Source: Roseovarius atlanticus
Lineage (GTDB): Bacteria > Pseudomonadota > Alphaproteobacteria > Rhodobacterales > Rhodobacteraceae
Direction of reading: 5' to 3'
Assembly (NCBI RefSeq): GCF_001441615.1
Contig: NZ_LAXJ01000020.1
Span: 117,908 to 181,907 of the forward strand
DNA: 64,000 bases
Position numbers and translations under genes: made by a program
Shown here: positions 1 through 8,104 of the stretch, piece by piece
How the letters are laid out: every line of letters starts with the position of its first letter
Position numbering within the stretch: the stretch's first letter is position 1
The notes under the pieces: generated by a model
Seen by the model: the letters and a program-made list of their open reading frames with translations, nothing else
What the model was told of the DNA's origin: nothing
Database searches by the model: none

Positions 1-137
1 ACTGGAATTGGTTTCGGCCATACTGGCGCGATCACCTACCTTCTATCACTTTCTCGCCGAATCCACAAAAGCCGAATGCTCGGCATTTTCCTCAAATGCC
101 ATGCTCGGCTGTTTGGGTTCGCTCGCGTGCAAAAACG

Positions 138-166
138 AACAAATTGATTTGTTAAGAACCGAGTAA
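138..166 (+). promoter_or_regulatory. Palindrome and CtrA-like dyad upstream of motB
   Basis: A perfect 16-bp palindrome, AACAAATTGATTTGTT, occupies 138-153. It overlaps a TTAA-N7-GTAA dyad (152-155 and 163-166) that differs from the CtrA consensus TTAA-N7-TTAA at one base. The dyad ends 48 bp before the motB start, the same distance as similar dyads before fliL and fliI. CtrA binding is inferred from pattern and spacing only. No gene is seen in 1-137. Confidence 0.4.
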
Positions 167-213
167 GACGCCCTCTGCTAACGATTGTTTCGGGTGAGTA
201 AATAGGTGGTGAG

Positions 214-1083
214 ATGAGTGCGTCTGGTGACAATGCCGCGCCGGTCATCATCAAACGGAAAAAGGTCACGGGCGGTGACGGGCATCATGGCGGTGCCTGG
301 AAGGTCGCGTATGCGGACTTTGTCACGGCGATGATGGCGTTTTTCCTTTTGATGTGGCTGCTGAACGCGACAACGGAACAACAAAGAAAAGGGATTGCGG
401 ACTACTTCAGCCCGACGATTCCCATCAACCGCGTCTCGGGCGGCGGCGACGGGGATTTCGGCGGAGAGAGTGTGTTTTCCGAAGAGACACTGCCGCAGAA
501 CGGGACGGGTGCCACAAACCAGCGCCCGACCGAGGCGCGGCAGGCACGCGGTGAAATCGGTGTCAGCGAAGATGGCCGCGCCGAGGGCGCCGACCCCGAG
601 GCAGAGGCGCAGGAAGCCGCCAGTTTCGGCAAGATCGAAGAGATGCTGATGGGGCGCGGCGGTGAAAGCACCGTGTCGAAAGAGACCCGGAGGCATATCG
701 TGACCCAAGTGACGGACGAGGGCCTGGTCATCGAGATTTTCGATCTGGAGAACGCCGAACTCTTCGAGCCGGACAGCGACGAGCCGACACCCCTTTTGCG
801 CGAAATTGCAGAGATGGTGGGGTCGGTCGCAAGGCTGGTCGAGAACCGTGTCGCGATAGAGGGGCATACCAGCGCCGTGCCCGTCGTGCGCGCCGAGAAC
901 CCTGTCTGGTCCCTGTCGATGGCCCGTGCCGACCAAATGCGTGAATTGCTAGAGTCCGAGCAGGTCGCGACACAGCGGATGAACCGCGTCACCGGTCATG
1001 CGGACCGCGAGCCGGCGCATGAGAACGCACTTTCGATCCGAAACAACCGGCTTGAAGTGATCCTTCTGAGGTCTGACCAATAG
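214..1083 (+). CDS. motB: Flagellar motor stator protein MotB
   Basis: MotB anchors the stator to peptidoglycan and forms the ion channel with MotA in the inner membrane. The 289-residue product has a basic N-terminus and one membrane span (about residues 31-52). The span contains the conserved Asp, here D35 in AYADFVTAMM, which is the ion-binding residue of the family. An acidic linker follows, and then a C-terminal OmpA/MotB peptidoglycan-binding domain (about 160-289). A GGTGGTGAG Shine-Dalgarno stretch lies directly before the ATG. motA is about 10 kb away, so the two stator genes are not in one operon here. Confidence 0.95.
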   Translation: MSASGDNAAPVIIKRKKVTGGDGHHGGAWKVAYADFVTAMMAFFLLMWLLNATTEQQRKGIADYFSPTIPINRVSGGGDGDFGGESVFSEETLPQNGTGATNQRPTEARQARGEIGVSEDGRAEGADPEAEAQEAASFGKIEEMLMGRGGESTVSKETRRHIVTQVTDEGLVIEIFDLENAELFEPDSDEPTPLLREIAEMVGSVARLVENRVAIEGHTSAVPVVRAENPVWSLSMARADQMRELLESEQVATQRMNRVTGHADREPAHENALSIRNNRLEVILLRSDQ

Positions 1084-1105
1084 GAAGTAGGCAGAATTTT
1101 ATCTG

Positions 1106-1120
1106 TTAGCTGCCTGTTAA
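1106..1120 (+). promoter_or_regulatory. CtrA-like dyad upstream of flgE
   Basis: TTAG-N7-TTAA at 1106-1109 and 1117-1120 lies in the motB-flgE intergenic region, 58 bp before the chosen flgE start. It matches the CtrA half-site spacing with one mismatch. Function is inferred. Confidence 0.4.
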
Positions 1121-1177
1121 ATCGGAACGTCTAGTTCTGGGCATTGAAGACATTCGATGCAGCAGAAAGGCGTGTCC

Positions 1178-2479
1178 ATGACAATATCATCCTCGTTGAA
1201 TGCCGGTGTGGCGGGTCTCAGTTCCAATGCGACCCGCCTGGCAGCGATTTCCGACAATATCGCAAACTCGGCCACCTACGGGTACAAGCGGGTCGAGGCG
1301 GACTTTCAGTCAATGGTGATTTCCTCGAACGGGGGCAGCTATTCGGCTGGTGGCGTGCGGTCCTCTACGCAGCGTCTGATCGACGAGCGCGGATCGCTCG
1401 TGTCCACGTCCAACCCGACCGACCTTGCGGTGCGCGGGCGTGGCATGTTGCCTGTTGCGCTGGCCAGCCAGGTAGACGTCGGAAACGGGTCGAGCCAGAT
1501 GCTCTTGACCACGACCGGATCGTTCCGGACCGATGCCGAAGGGAGGCTGGTCACGGAATCGGGTCTGGTTCTGCTGGGCTGGCCGGCCAACCCCGACGGC
1601 ACGGTTCCGGAGTTTCCGCGCGATACCAGCGACGGACTTGAGCCGGTGCAGATCAACGTCAATCAGCTGACGGGCGAGCCGACGACCAGCATCGATCTTG
1701 GCGTGAACCTGCCCGCGACGGAAACCGAAGCGGGCGCCGCGGGCGACCCGCAACAATTGTCGATCGAGTATTTCGACAACCTGGGCAAATCCGAAAACAT
1801 CCTGATCGAGTTCACGCCGACCGTGCCTGCCACGGCGTCGTCCAACGAATGGACGATGGTGCTGACGGATTCGGCGCAAGGTGGCGCGGTCATCGGCGAA
1901 TACACCCTGAGCTTCGATGATGCGCGGGCTTCGGGTGGCACGCTGCTTGGCGTGGCCGACACTTCGGGCGGTGCATATGATCCCGTTACGGGGTCGATCA
2001 TCGTCAATGTGGCCGGTGGCCCGATGGAGATCAATATCGGGCAGCTGGGGGCCAATGACGGTCTGACGCAACTGTCCGACAGTTTCGCGCCGCTTTCCAT
2101 CAACAAGGACGGCTCGCCGGTCGGCAACATGATCTCGGCCGAGGTGGACGAGAACGGCTTCGTGCACGCCTCTTTCGACACGGGCATCACGCGCGTGATC
2201 TACCAAGTACCGCTGGTCGATCTGCCCAATCCCAACGGCATGGTCGCCATGGACCAGCAGACTTACCTGCCATCGCCCGAAAGCGGATCGTTCTTCCTGT
2301 GGGATGCCGGGGACGGACCCACCGGTGACGTCGTGGCCTTTGCCCGCGAGGAATCCGCGACCGACGTGGCGGGCGAACTGACGGACATGATCCAGACGCA
2401 GCGTGCCTATTCCTCCAACGCCAAGGTCATTCAGACCGTGGACGAGATGTTGCAGGAAACAACCAACATCAAGCGCTGA
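1178..2479 (+). CDS. flgE: Flagellar hook protein FlgE
   Basis: This is the structural subunit of the flagellar hook, the flexible joint between rod and filament, and it is exported by the flagellar type III system. The 433-residue protein has the N-terminal rod/hook signature (ISDNIANSATYGYKR, about residues 28-42). Its C-terminal axial helix (AYSSNAKVIQTVDEMLQE) is the conserved FlgE/FlgG polymerisation end. An in-frame ATG at 1157 exists, but 1178 has AGAAAGG seven bases upstream and starts directly at the canonical MTISSSLNAGV. It heads a unit with flgK, flgL and flgI. Confidence 0.95.
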   Translation: MTISSSLNAGVAGLSSNATRLAAISDNIANSATYGYKRVEADFQSMVISSNGGSYSAGGVRSSTQRLIDERGSLVSTSNPTDLAVRGRGMLPVALASQVDVGNGSSQMLLTTTGSFRTDAEGRLVTESGLVLLGWPANPDGTVPEFPRDTSDGLEPVQINVNQLTGEPTTSIDLGVNLPATETEAGAAGDPQQLSIEYFDNLGKSENILIEFTPTVPATASSNEWTMVLTDSAQGGAVIGEYTLSFDDARASGGTLLGVADTSGGAYDPVTGSIIVNVAGGPMEINIGQLGANDGLTQLSDSFAPLSINKDGSPVGNMISAEVDENGFVHASFDTGITRVIYQVPLVDLPNPNGMVAMDQQTYLPSPESGSFFLWDAGDGPTGDVVAFAREESATDVAGELTDMIQTQRAYSSNAKVIQTVDEMLQETTNIKR

Positions 2480-2519
2480 TCCGGCGCTTGAACCCCTACC
2501 CTAGCACCGAGGTGCCGCG

Positions 2520-3974
2520 ATGAGTATTTCCACCGCTTTGTCCAATGCCCTTACCGGGTTGACCGCAAGTTCCCGCGCCGCCGGGGTGGTCTCGACCAAT
2601 CTGGCGAATATCCTGACCGATGGTTACGCGCCGCGCAGCATCGAGCTGACGGCACAAGGTGATGGGCGCGGCGGGGGCGTGGCGGTTGTCGGTGTCACGC
2701 GGAACGTCGATGCCGGTCTTCTGAGCGAACGGCGGCTTGCCGACAGCGCCTTGGGCTACAACGATGCGATGGCCGGGTTTCTCACGCGGTTCGAAACCGA
2801 GGTCGGCCTGCCCGACGAGCCATCCTCTCTGACCGCGCGGATCGCGGCGTTCGAGGCTAGCCTGGCAAGCGCTGCATCCAAGCCGGAAGAAGAGGCGCGT
2901 CTGACCGAAGTCGCGCTGCGCGGCGCTGAACTGGCCGAAAAGCTGAACGCGATCTCCAGCCGTATCGAGGCCGAGCGTACTGCGGCGGACACCCAGATCA
3001 ATCAGGCGGTGGACCGGGTCAACACACTCTTGTCCCAGGTTCAAACCCTGAACGCGCATATTGTGAACGCCAAGAATTTCGGTCACCCGTCCGCATCTTT
3101 CGAAGACCAGCGGCAGCAGGTCATCGATGAATTGTCGGACTACGTGCCGGTCCGGTCCGCCGATCGCGGCAACGGAGGCTTGGCGCTATATACGCCCGGC
3201 GGCACCGTCCTGATCGACGGTCGGCCGGCCGAGCTTTCCTTTTCGCCCTCCAACGTGGTTGCGGCGCATATGACCGAGGCGAACGGTCTTTTGTCCTGGC
3301 TTGAGATCAACGGCGTACAGATCACGTCCTCCGGCGCGAACAGTCCGATCAATGGCGGGCGCCTCGCCGGATTGTTCGAGATACGCGACAGGCTTGCCGT
3401 GGCCGCGCAGACCCAGGTGGATGCCACCGCGCGCAACCTGATCGAGCGTTTTCAGGACGCCGGGCTTGATACGACGCGCGCCCCGGGCGACCCCGGCCTT
3501 TTTACGGATAACGGCGGAAGCTTTGCCGTGGCCGACGAGATCGGCGTCGCCGGCAGGATTGCATTGAATTCCGCGGTCGATATTCGCCAGGGTGGCGCGG
3601 CATGGCGATTGCGCGATGGTCTGGGGGCAACCGCGCCCGGTGCCCCAGGCAATGCCAGCCTGCTCATTGATCTCTCTGCGGCGATCGGCAGCACGAATGC
3701 CATGGCGTCAGGCGACCTTGGGGCGACGGCGCGCTCATTTTCGGGGCACGCAACGAGCTTCGTCTCCCGCGTCGGTCAGCAGGCCATAACCGTTGATCAG
3801 ACATTGAGTTTCGCCGCGTCTCGCCGCGCGGGCCTTAAGGATATCGAGCTCCAGCAAGGCGTTGACTCGGATGAACAAATGCAACGGCTCCTGCTGATCG
3901 AACAGGCCTACAGCGCGAACGCCCGGATGATCCAGACCGCCGACGACATGATACAAACCCTGCTGAGGATCTGA
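2520..3974 (+). CDS. flgK: Flagellar hook-associated protein 1, FlgK
   Basis: FlgK forms the first hook-filament junction zone, between FlgE and FlgL. The 484-residue product has the axial N-terminal motif VVSTNLANILTDGYAPRS, a variable middle, and the C-terminal axial segment (EQMQRLLLIEQAYSANARMIQTADDM). These ends are diagnostic of FlgK/HAP1, and the length is in the family range. It lies 40 bp after flgE and only 2 bp before flgL, so the junction genes are probably co-transcribed. Confidence 0.93.
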   Translation: MSISTALSNALTGLTASSRAAGVVSTNLANILTDGYAPRSIELTAQGDGRGGGVAVVGVTRNVDAGLLSERRLADSALGYNDAMAGFLTRFETEVGLPDEPSSLTARIAAFEASLASAASKPEEEARLTEVALRGAELAEKLNAISSRIEAERTAADTQINQAVDRVNTLLSQVQTLNAHIVNAKNFGHPSASFEDQRQQVIDELSDYVPVRSADRGNGGLALYTPGGTVLIDGRPAELSFSPSNVVAAHMTEANGLLSWLEINGVQITSSGANSPINGGRLAGLFEIRDRLAVAAQTQVDATARNLIERFQDAGLDTTRAPGDPGLFTDNGGSFAVADEIGVAGRIALNSAVDIRQGGAAWRLRDGLGATAPGAPGNASLLIDLSAAIGSTNAMASGDLGATARSFSGHATSFVSRVGQQAITVDQTLSFAASRRAGLKDIELQQGVDSDEQMQRLLLIEQAYSANARMIQTADDMIQTLLRI

Positions 3975-3976
3975 AG

Positions 3977-4987
3977 ATGAACGCGCTTTCCTTGGGCGAT
4001 CTTGCCCACACCTTCCTGCTGCGGCGCCAAAGCGCCCAGATCAAGCAGGACCTGACGCGCCTGTCCGAGGAGCTTGTCAGTGGGCGAGCAACGGACACGC
4101 GCACGCATCTCAACGGACATTTCACTGCGCTTGCCGACTTCGAGCGGGAACTGCGCCTGCTGGACCGGCATTCCAACACCGCCGCAGAGGTGGGCGCCCA
4201 ATCGGCTGCAATGCAAGCCGCGATGAGCACGGTCCAGGACCGCGCCGGCGCGCTTGCCGAGACGATGGCGCTGGCCTCGGCCGCCGCGTCGCCCGGCGAC
4301 ACGCGTACGGTTGCAAACCAGGCGCAAAGCGAGCTTGAAACCATTATTGCCGCGCTCAACACGCGCGTTGCTGGGCGTGCGGTCTTCTCCGGGGTCGCGG
4401 TTGCGACCGCACCGCTTACCGATGCCGAGACCCTTCTGGCAGACCTGAGAACCGCGGTATCGGGCGCCACGACGGCCGCAGATGTGATGGCCGCGGCGGA
4501 CACCTTCTTCGATGCGCCAGGCGGCGCGTTCGAGACCTCGATCTACCAAGGAGGCACAACCGATCTCAGCCCGTTCGATCTTGGATCAGGGGAAAGTGTG
4601 ACGCTCTCGTTGCGCGCAGATGATGCCGCGTTGCGAACCGTGTTGAAAAATGTCGCCGTCGCCGCGCTGGCAGACGATCCTGGCCTCACGCTGGACGCCG
4701 GCGAAGCGAAGGCGCTCATGCAAACGCTGAGTGTCGGTGCGCTTTCGGGACAGGACGGCGTGACGCGCCTGCGCGCAAACCTTGGTTTCGCCGAAGAGCG
4801 GATCGAGATGGCATCGGCGCGCATCACATCGGAGCTGACCAGCCTCGAGGTCGCTCGCAATGCCCTGTTGGAGGTCGATCCCTATCAGACAGCGACCGAG
4901 CTCGAAGCGGTTCAGACACAGCTCGAAACGCTCTACACGATAACCGCGCGGTCATCGCGCCTTAGCCTGGTGAATTTCCTTTCATGA
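3977..4987 (+). CDS. flgL: Flagellar hook-associated protein 3, FlgL
   Basis: FlgL is the second junction protein, placed between FlgK and the flagellin filament. The 336-residue, mostly helical, alanine-rich product is flagellin-like at both ends. The N-terminus contains FLLRRQSAQIKQDLTRLSEEL, and the C-terminus has a heptad-rich helix ending LYTITARSSRLSLVNFLS, as is typical of FlgL. It begins 2 bp after flgK, and its stop overlaps the flgI start by 4 bp, indicating translational coupling. Confidence 0.9.
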   Translation: MNALSLGDLAHTFLLRRQSAQIKQDLTRLSEELVSGRATDTRTHLNGHFTALADFERELRLLDRHSNTAAEVGAQSAAMQAAMSTVQDRAGALAETMALASAAASPGDTRTVANQAQSELETIIAALNTRVAGRAVFSGVAVATAPLTDAETLLADLRTAVSGATTAADVMAAADTFFDAPGGAFETSIYQGGTTDLSPFDLGSGESVTLSLRADDAALRTVLKNVAVAALADDPGLTLDAGEAKALMQTLSVGALSGQDGVTRLRANLGFAEERIEMASARITSELTSLEVARNALLEVDPYQTATELEAVQTQLETLYTITARSSRLSLVNFLS

Positions 4988-6099
4988 CATTTCTATTGCG
5001 CGCGTGCCTGTCTGCGATCCTCTCCCTGATCCTCGCAACATTGCCGGTTTCGGCCAGCCCGATCCGTATCAAGGACCTCGTGGAATTCGATGGCGTCCGC
5101 GGCAACGACCTGGTGGGCTATGGCCTAGTAGTGGGTCTCAACGGCACCGGGGATGGATTGCGCAACGCGCCATTCACAGAAGAGATCATGTCGAACATCC
5201 TGGAGCGCCTGGGGGTCAACGTTACCGGCGAACAGTTCCGCCCCAAGAACGTTGCGGCCGTCTTCGTGACCGCCACGATCCCGCCCTTCGCGCGCGCCGG
5301 CGGCCAGATAGATGTCACTGTCTCGGCGATCGGTGATGCCGGCAGCCTGCTTGGCGGCACACTGGTCATGACGCCACTCAACGCCGCGGACGGTCAGATT
5401 TATGCGGTGGCCCAAGGGACGATCATCGCCGGAGGCGCCGCGGCCCAGGGTGAGGCCGGCGGCGTGGTCCAGGGGGTGCCGACCGCCGGGGTCATACCGG
5501 CCGGGGCCCGGGTGGAACGAGAGATCGATTTCGACCTTTCATCGCTGGACAGTATGCGCCTTGCGCTGCGTGAGCCCGACTTTACGACGGCGAACCGTAT
5601 CGAACGCGCGATCAATGCCAGTTTTGGCCGCGCTGTCGCCGTGATGATGGACTCGGGCACGGTGCGACTCGATATTGGCCGGACCGGCACGCCAAGCCCG
5701 GCTCATGCGCTGAGCCAGATCGAAAACATCCTGGTTCAGCCCGAACGCAAAGCGCGGGTTGTCGTGGATCAGCGGTCCGGTACGATCGTGATGGGCGAAG
5801 ACGTACGGATCTCGCGCGTGGCGGTGTCGCAGGGCAATCTGACACTCAGGGTCGAGGAGACACCGCTTGCAATTCAGCCGAACCCGTTCGCGGAAGGCGA
5901 AACGGTGATCGTTCCCCGAACGAACGCCGAGATCGAGGAAGAGCCCGGTATCGGCCTTGCCGAAGTACCGGACGGGACCTCCCTTTCGCAAGTCATCGCC
6001 GGGCTGAATGCGCTGGGAGTTGCGCCGCGGGACATGATCGACATCCTCAAGAGCATCAAGGCCGCGGGTGCGCTTCATGCGGAATTCGTTGTTCGGTGA
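4984..6099 (+). CDS. flgI: Flagellar P-ring protein FlgI
   Basis: FlgI builds the periplasmic P ring around the rod at the peptidoglycan. The 371-residue protein starts with a Sec signal peptide (MTFLLRACLSAILSLILATLPVSA, cleaved near residue 24). The family signature follows immediately: RIKDLVEFDGVRGNDLVGYGLVVGLNGTGD. The C-terminus (LNALGVAPRDMIDILKSIKAAGALHAEFVVR) is also canonical. The start overlaps the end of flgL by 4 bp. FlgA, its expected chaperone, is encoded separately at about 20.5 kb. Confidence 0.96.
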   Translation: MTFLLRACLSAILSLILATLPVSASPIRIKDLVEFDGVRGNDLVGYGLVVGLNGTGDGLRNAPFTEEIMSNILERLGVNVTGEQFRPKNVAAVFVTATIPPFARAGGQIDVTVSAIGDAGSLLGGTLVMTPLNAADGQIYAVAQGTIIAGGAAAQGEAGGVVQGVPTAGVIPAGARVEREIDFDLSSLDSMRLALREPDFTTANRIERAINASFGRAVAVMMDSGTVRLDIGRTGTPSPAHALSQIENILVQPERKARVVVDQRSGTIVMGEDVRISRVAVSQGNLTLRVEETPLAIQPNPFAEGETVIVPRTNAEIEEEPGIGLAEVPDGTSLSQVIAGLNALGVAPRDMIDILKSIKAAGALHAEFVVR

Positions 6100-6468
6100 A
6101 AGAACGCGCCGCGGTGGCGCGGGCCACTGACCGTTTCGGCTGATCGCCTCTCGGTCGCCCTATAGTAGCGCGCCGGACGCATTGTCTGAACAGGGGCCGG
6201 AAATGGCCAGCGGTCGTGTCCGGCGCCTCTTTGTACGGTCCAAGGTAAACGAATCTTGGGGTCTTGGCGCCGACTGGCAGGTCCGGTTTGCGGACCAGTA
6301 TGCTGACCCTAGGGCGTTTCGCGATGCACCTGGATCAGAGCTTGGCCGTGAAACGCGCTGCAACATCCAATCGTATCGCGCTTTTCGCCTTTAGCCGTTG
6401 GCTCATGTTAAAGGCGAAACGCTTTGTTACCTGAATTTGAATGTCGGCGGGCCGCATTTTTCAAGCGA
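6100..6468. other. Intergenic region with two inverted repeats, no convincing gene
   Basis: This 369-bp gap separates convergent flgI and fliP. An inverted repeat GCGTTTC/GAAACGC spans 6314-6320 and 6350-6356. A stronger one, TTCGCCTTTA/TAAAGGCGAA, spans 6384-6393 and 6409-6418. The related GAAACGC and AAAGGCGAA words suggest a structured intergenic repeat or transcription end. A 70-codon ORF (6182-6394) has no recognisable protein features and is not called. Confidence 0.4.
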
Positions 6469-7206
6469 TCAGAAGTAACCGCGTACCAGCCCGTCTGCCA
6501 CCAACGTCCATCCATCGGCGATCACGAAGAAAGCCAGTTTGAACGGCAGGGACACAATGGCCGGCGGGACCATCATCATGCCCATCGACATCAGGACTGC
6601 GGCGACAACCAGGTCGATTATCAGAAATGGCAGAAACAGCAGGAACCCGATCTGGAACGCTCGGGCGATCTCGGAGAGCATGAAACTTGGCACAAGGATC
6701 GACAGCGGTGCGTCGGGCGCCGGTGCCGTTCCGGCTGCGTCAGGACGCAGGGCAGCCATCGCGCTGAACGTGTCACCGTCGACCCGGCCTGCCATGAAAT
6801 TGCGGAACGGCTCTAACGCGCGTGCGACAGCTTCCTCGATCTCGATGCGCTCGCCGAGCAACGGCTCGATTCCCGTGGCCCAGGCCTCGGAAAACACTGG
6901 TTCCATCACGAAATAGGTCAGGAACAATGCCAGGCTGACGATCAGCATGTTGGGGGGCGATTGTTGCAGGCCGATCCCCTGCCTCAGGATGGACAGCACC
7001 GTCACGATGAAGGGAAAACAGGTGATCATGATCGCGAGAGCCGGCGCAAGGCTGAGGACCGTGATCAGCAGGATCAGTTGGATCGTGCGTGCCGAGAGTG
7101 ACCCGTCATCCCCCAGCGAGATCGAAATGTCCTGCGCGGCAGAGGGGCCGGCAAGCAGCAGAAGGCCGCCGATGAGGCACCGCAATAGGCCTGCGTGTCT
7201 GATCAT
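6469..7206 (-). CDS. fliP: Flagellar export gate protein FliP
   Basis: FliP forms, with FliQ and FliR, the core of the flagellar type III export gate inside the MS ring. The 245-residue product has a cleavable-type N-terminus (about 1-24, ending SAAQ). It has four hydrophobic spans, including the family block SLAPALAIMITCFPFIVTVLSILRQ, and the C-terminal signature MMMVPPAIVSLPFKLAFFV. It is last in the reverse unit fliF-fliH-fliN-fliP, and its ATG overlaps the fliN stop (ATGA). Confidence 0.95.
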   Translation of the reverse strand: MIRHAGLLRCLIGGLLLLAGPSAAQDISISLGDDGSLSARTIQLILLITVLSLAPALAIMITCFPFIVTVLSILRQGIGLQQSPPNMLIVSLALFLTYFVMEPVFSEAWATGIEPLLGERIEIEEAVARALEPFRNFMAGRVDGDTFSAMAALRPDAAGTAPAPDAPLSILVPSFMLSEIARAFQIGFLLFLPFLIIDLVVAAVLMSMGMMMVPPAIVSLPFKLAFFVIADGWTLVADGLVRGYF

Positions 7207-7502
7207 CCGAGCCCGTCTTGCAGATCGGCCACCTCGGTCAGCCGGACAGCCAGCTGGCCTTGTTGCTCGCCGTCGAGCTCTTCCAGCTCGCCCCGCGCGA
7301 TCAGCCGCTCTCCGACATAGAGTTCAACCGCGTCGTCAACGCGCTTGTCCAGCGGCAGCACCGCGTTCTTGCCCATCTTCAGCAGGTCGCGGATCAGCGG
7401 GCGTGCCTTGCCGACGGAGATGGTGATCTCGATCGGAACGGAAGAAAACGGGCTGCGCAGTTCGCCGGGAGTGGTGTCCTGCGGGTCGGATTGATCGGTC
7501 AT
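7203..7502 (-). CDS. fliN: Flagellar motor switch protein FliN
   Basis: FliN is a C-ring component that takes part in switching and in docking the FliH-FliI export complex. The 99-residue protein is essentially one SpoA (surface presentation of antigens) domain, with the motif VPIEITISVGKARPLIRDLLKMGKNAVLPLDKRVDD and a C-terminal GERLIARGELEE strand. Its length is in the range of short FliN proteins. It shares a base with the fliH-like gene upstream and overlaps fliP by 4 bp. No fliM or fliG lies nearby, although FliN normally works with both. Confidence 0.9.
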   Translation of the reverse strand: MTDQSDPQDTTPGELRSPFSSVPIEITISVGKARPLIRDLLKMGKNAVLPLDKRVDDAVELYVGERLIARGELEELDGEQQGQLAVRLTEVADLQDGLG

Positions 7503-8104
7503 CAGGCTGATTTCCTTTGTTCATCGGCAATGGCGGTGGTGAAATAGGTGTCAATCGCGGCGGCTATCCTGGCGATGGTGTCCTGCAGATCGATTTCCTG
7601 CTCGGCGCCGTCGTCGAAGCGGACCTGCAGCTGGTCCGGCGAGAGTGTTGCGTCCTCCTCGACAGATACCGACACTTGGCCTTCGCCCAGGTCGGCGACA
7701 TCGAGCGCGGCGGTCTGACCCGGAGCAACGCATACAAGAACGGGACGTCTTCCATGAAGTGCGACCTGTTGCATGATGATCTCGCTGAGGCGTGGCGCGA
7801 GGGTGTCGCGCGCCACGGTCGGCAGCACGGTCTCAACGATCTGCATGATCAGAGGACGCACCCCGTCCAGAAGGGTGCGAAACGCCTCTTGCTGCGTGAA
7901 ATCGATGTCTTCAACGGCGCGGGCGAATTCCGCGGAGACGTGGCCAGCCTGTCCTTCTTGGGCTTTGACCGAGTCGTCCCACCCGGCTTGGTATCCTTTC
8001 TCGAACGCCTCGAGACGCTCTTCCTCGAGCAGGACCTCCGTCATTTCGACCGTGTCGCCGCGGCTCAAGGTTCCGAAATCTTCCAAAAGGTGGGAAACGG
8101 ACAT
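7502..8104 (-). CDS. fliH: FliH-like flagellar export ATPase regulator
   Basis: This is probably the FliH-type peripheral stalk that holds the FliI ATPase at the export gate. The 200-residue protein is acidic. It has a Glu/Ala-rich helical first half (LLEEERLEAFEKGYQAGWDD is typical of FliH N-regions), and a C-terminal alpha/beta half with VQVRFDDGAEQEID-like strands comparable to the FliH/HrpE family. Sequence identity in this family is low, so the call leans on position between fliF and fliN. It overlaps both neighbours by one base. Confidence 0.75.
   Translation of the reverse strand: MSVSHLLEDFGTLSRGDTVEMTEVLLEEERLEAFEKGYQAGWDDSVKAQEGQAGHVSAEFARAVEDIDFTQQEAFRTLLDGVRPLIMQIVETVLPTVARDTLAPRLSEIIMQQVALHGRRPVLVCVAPGQTAALDVADLGEGQVSVSVEEDATLSPDQLQVRFDDGAEQEIDLQDTIARIAAAIDTYFTTAIADEQRKSA

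Noticed and set aside
6182..6394. A 70-codon ORF in the flgI-fliP gap
   Set aside because: No ribosome site, no recognisable features, and it runs through the inverted repeats.
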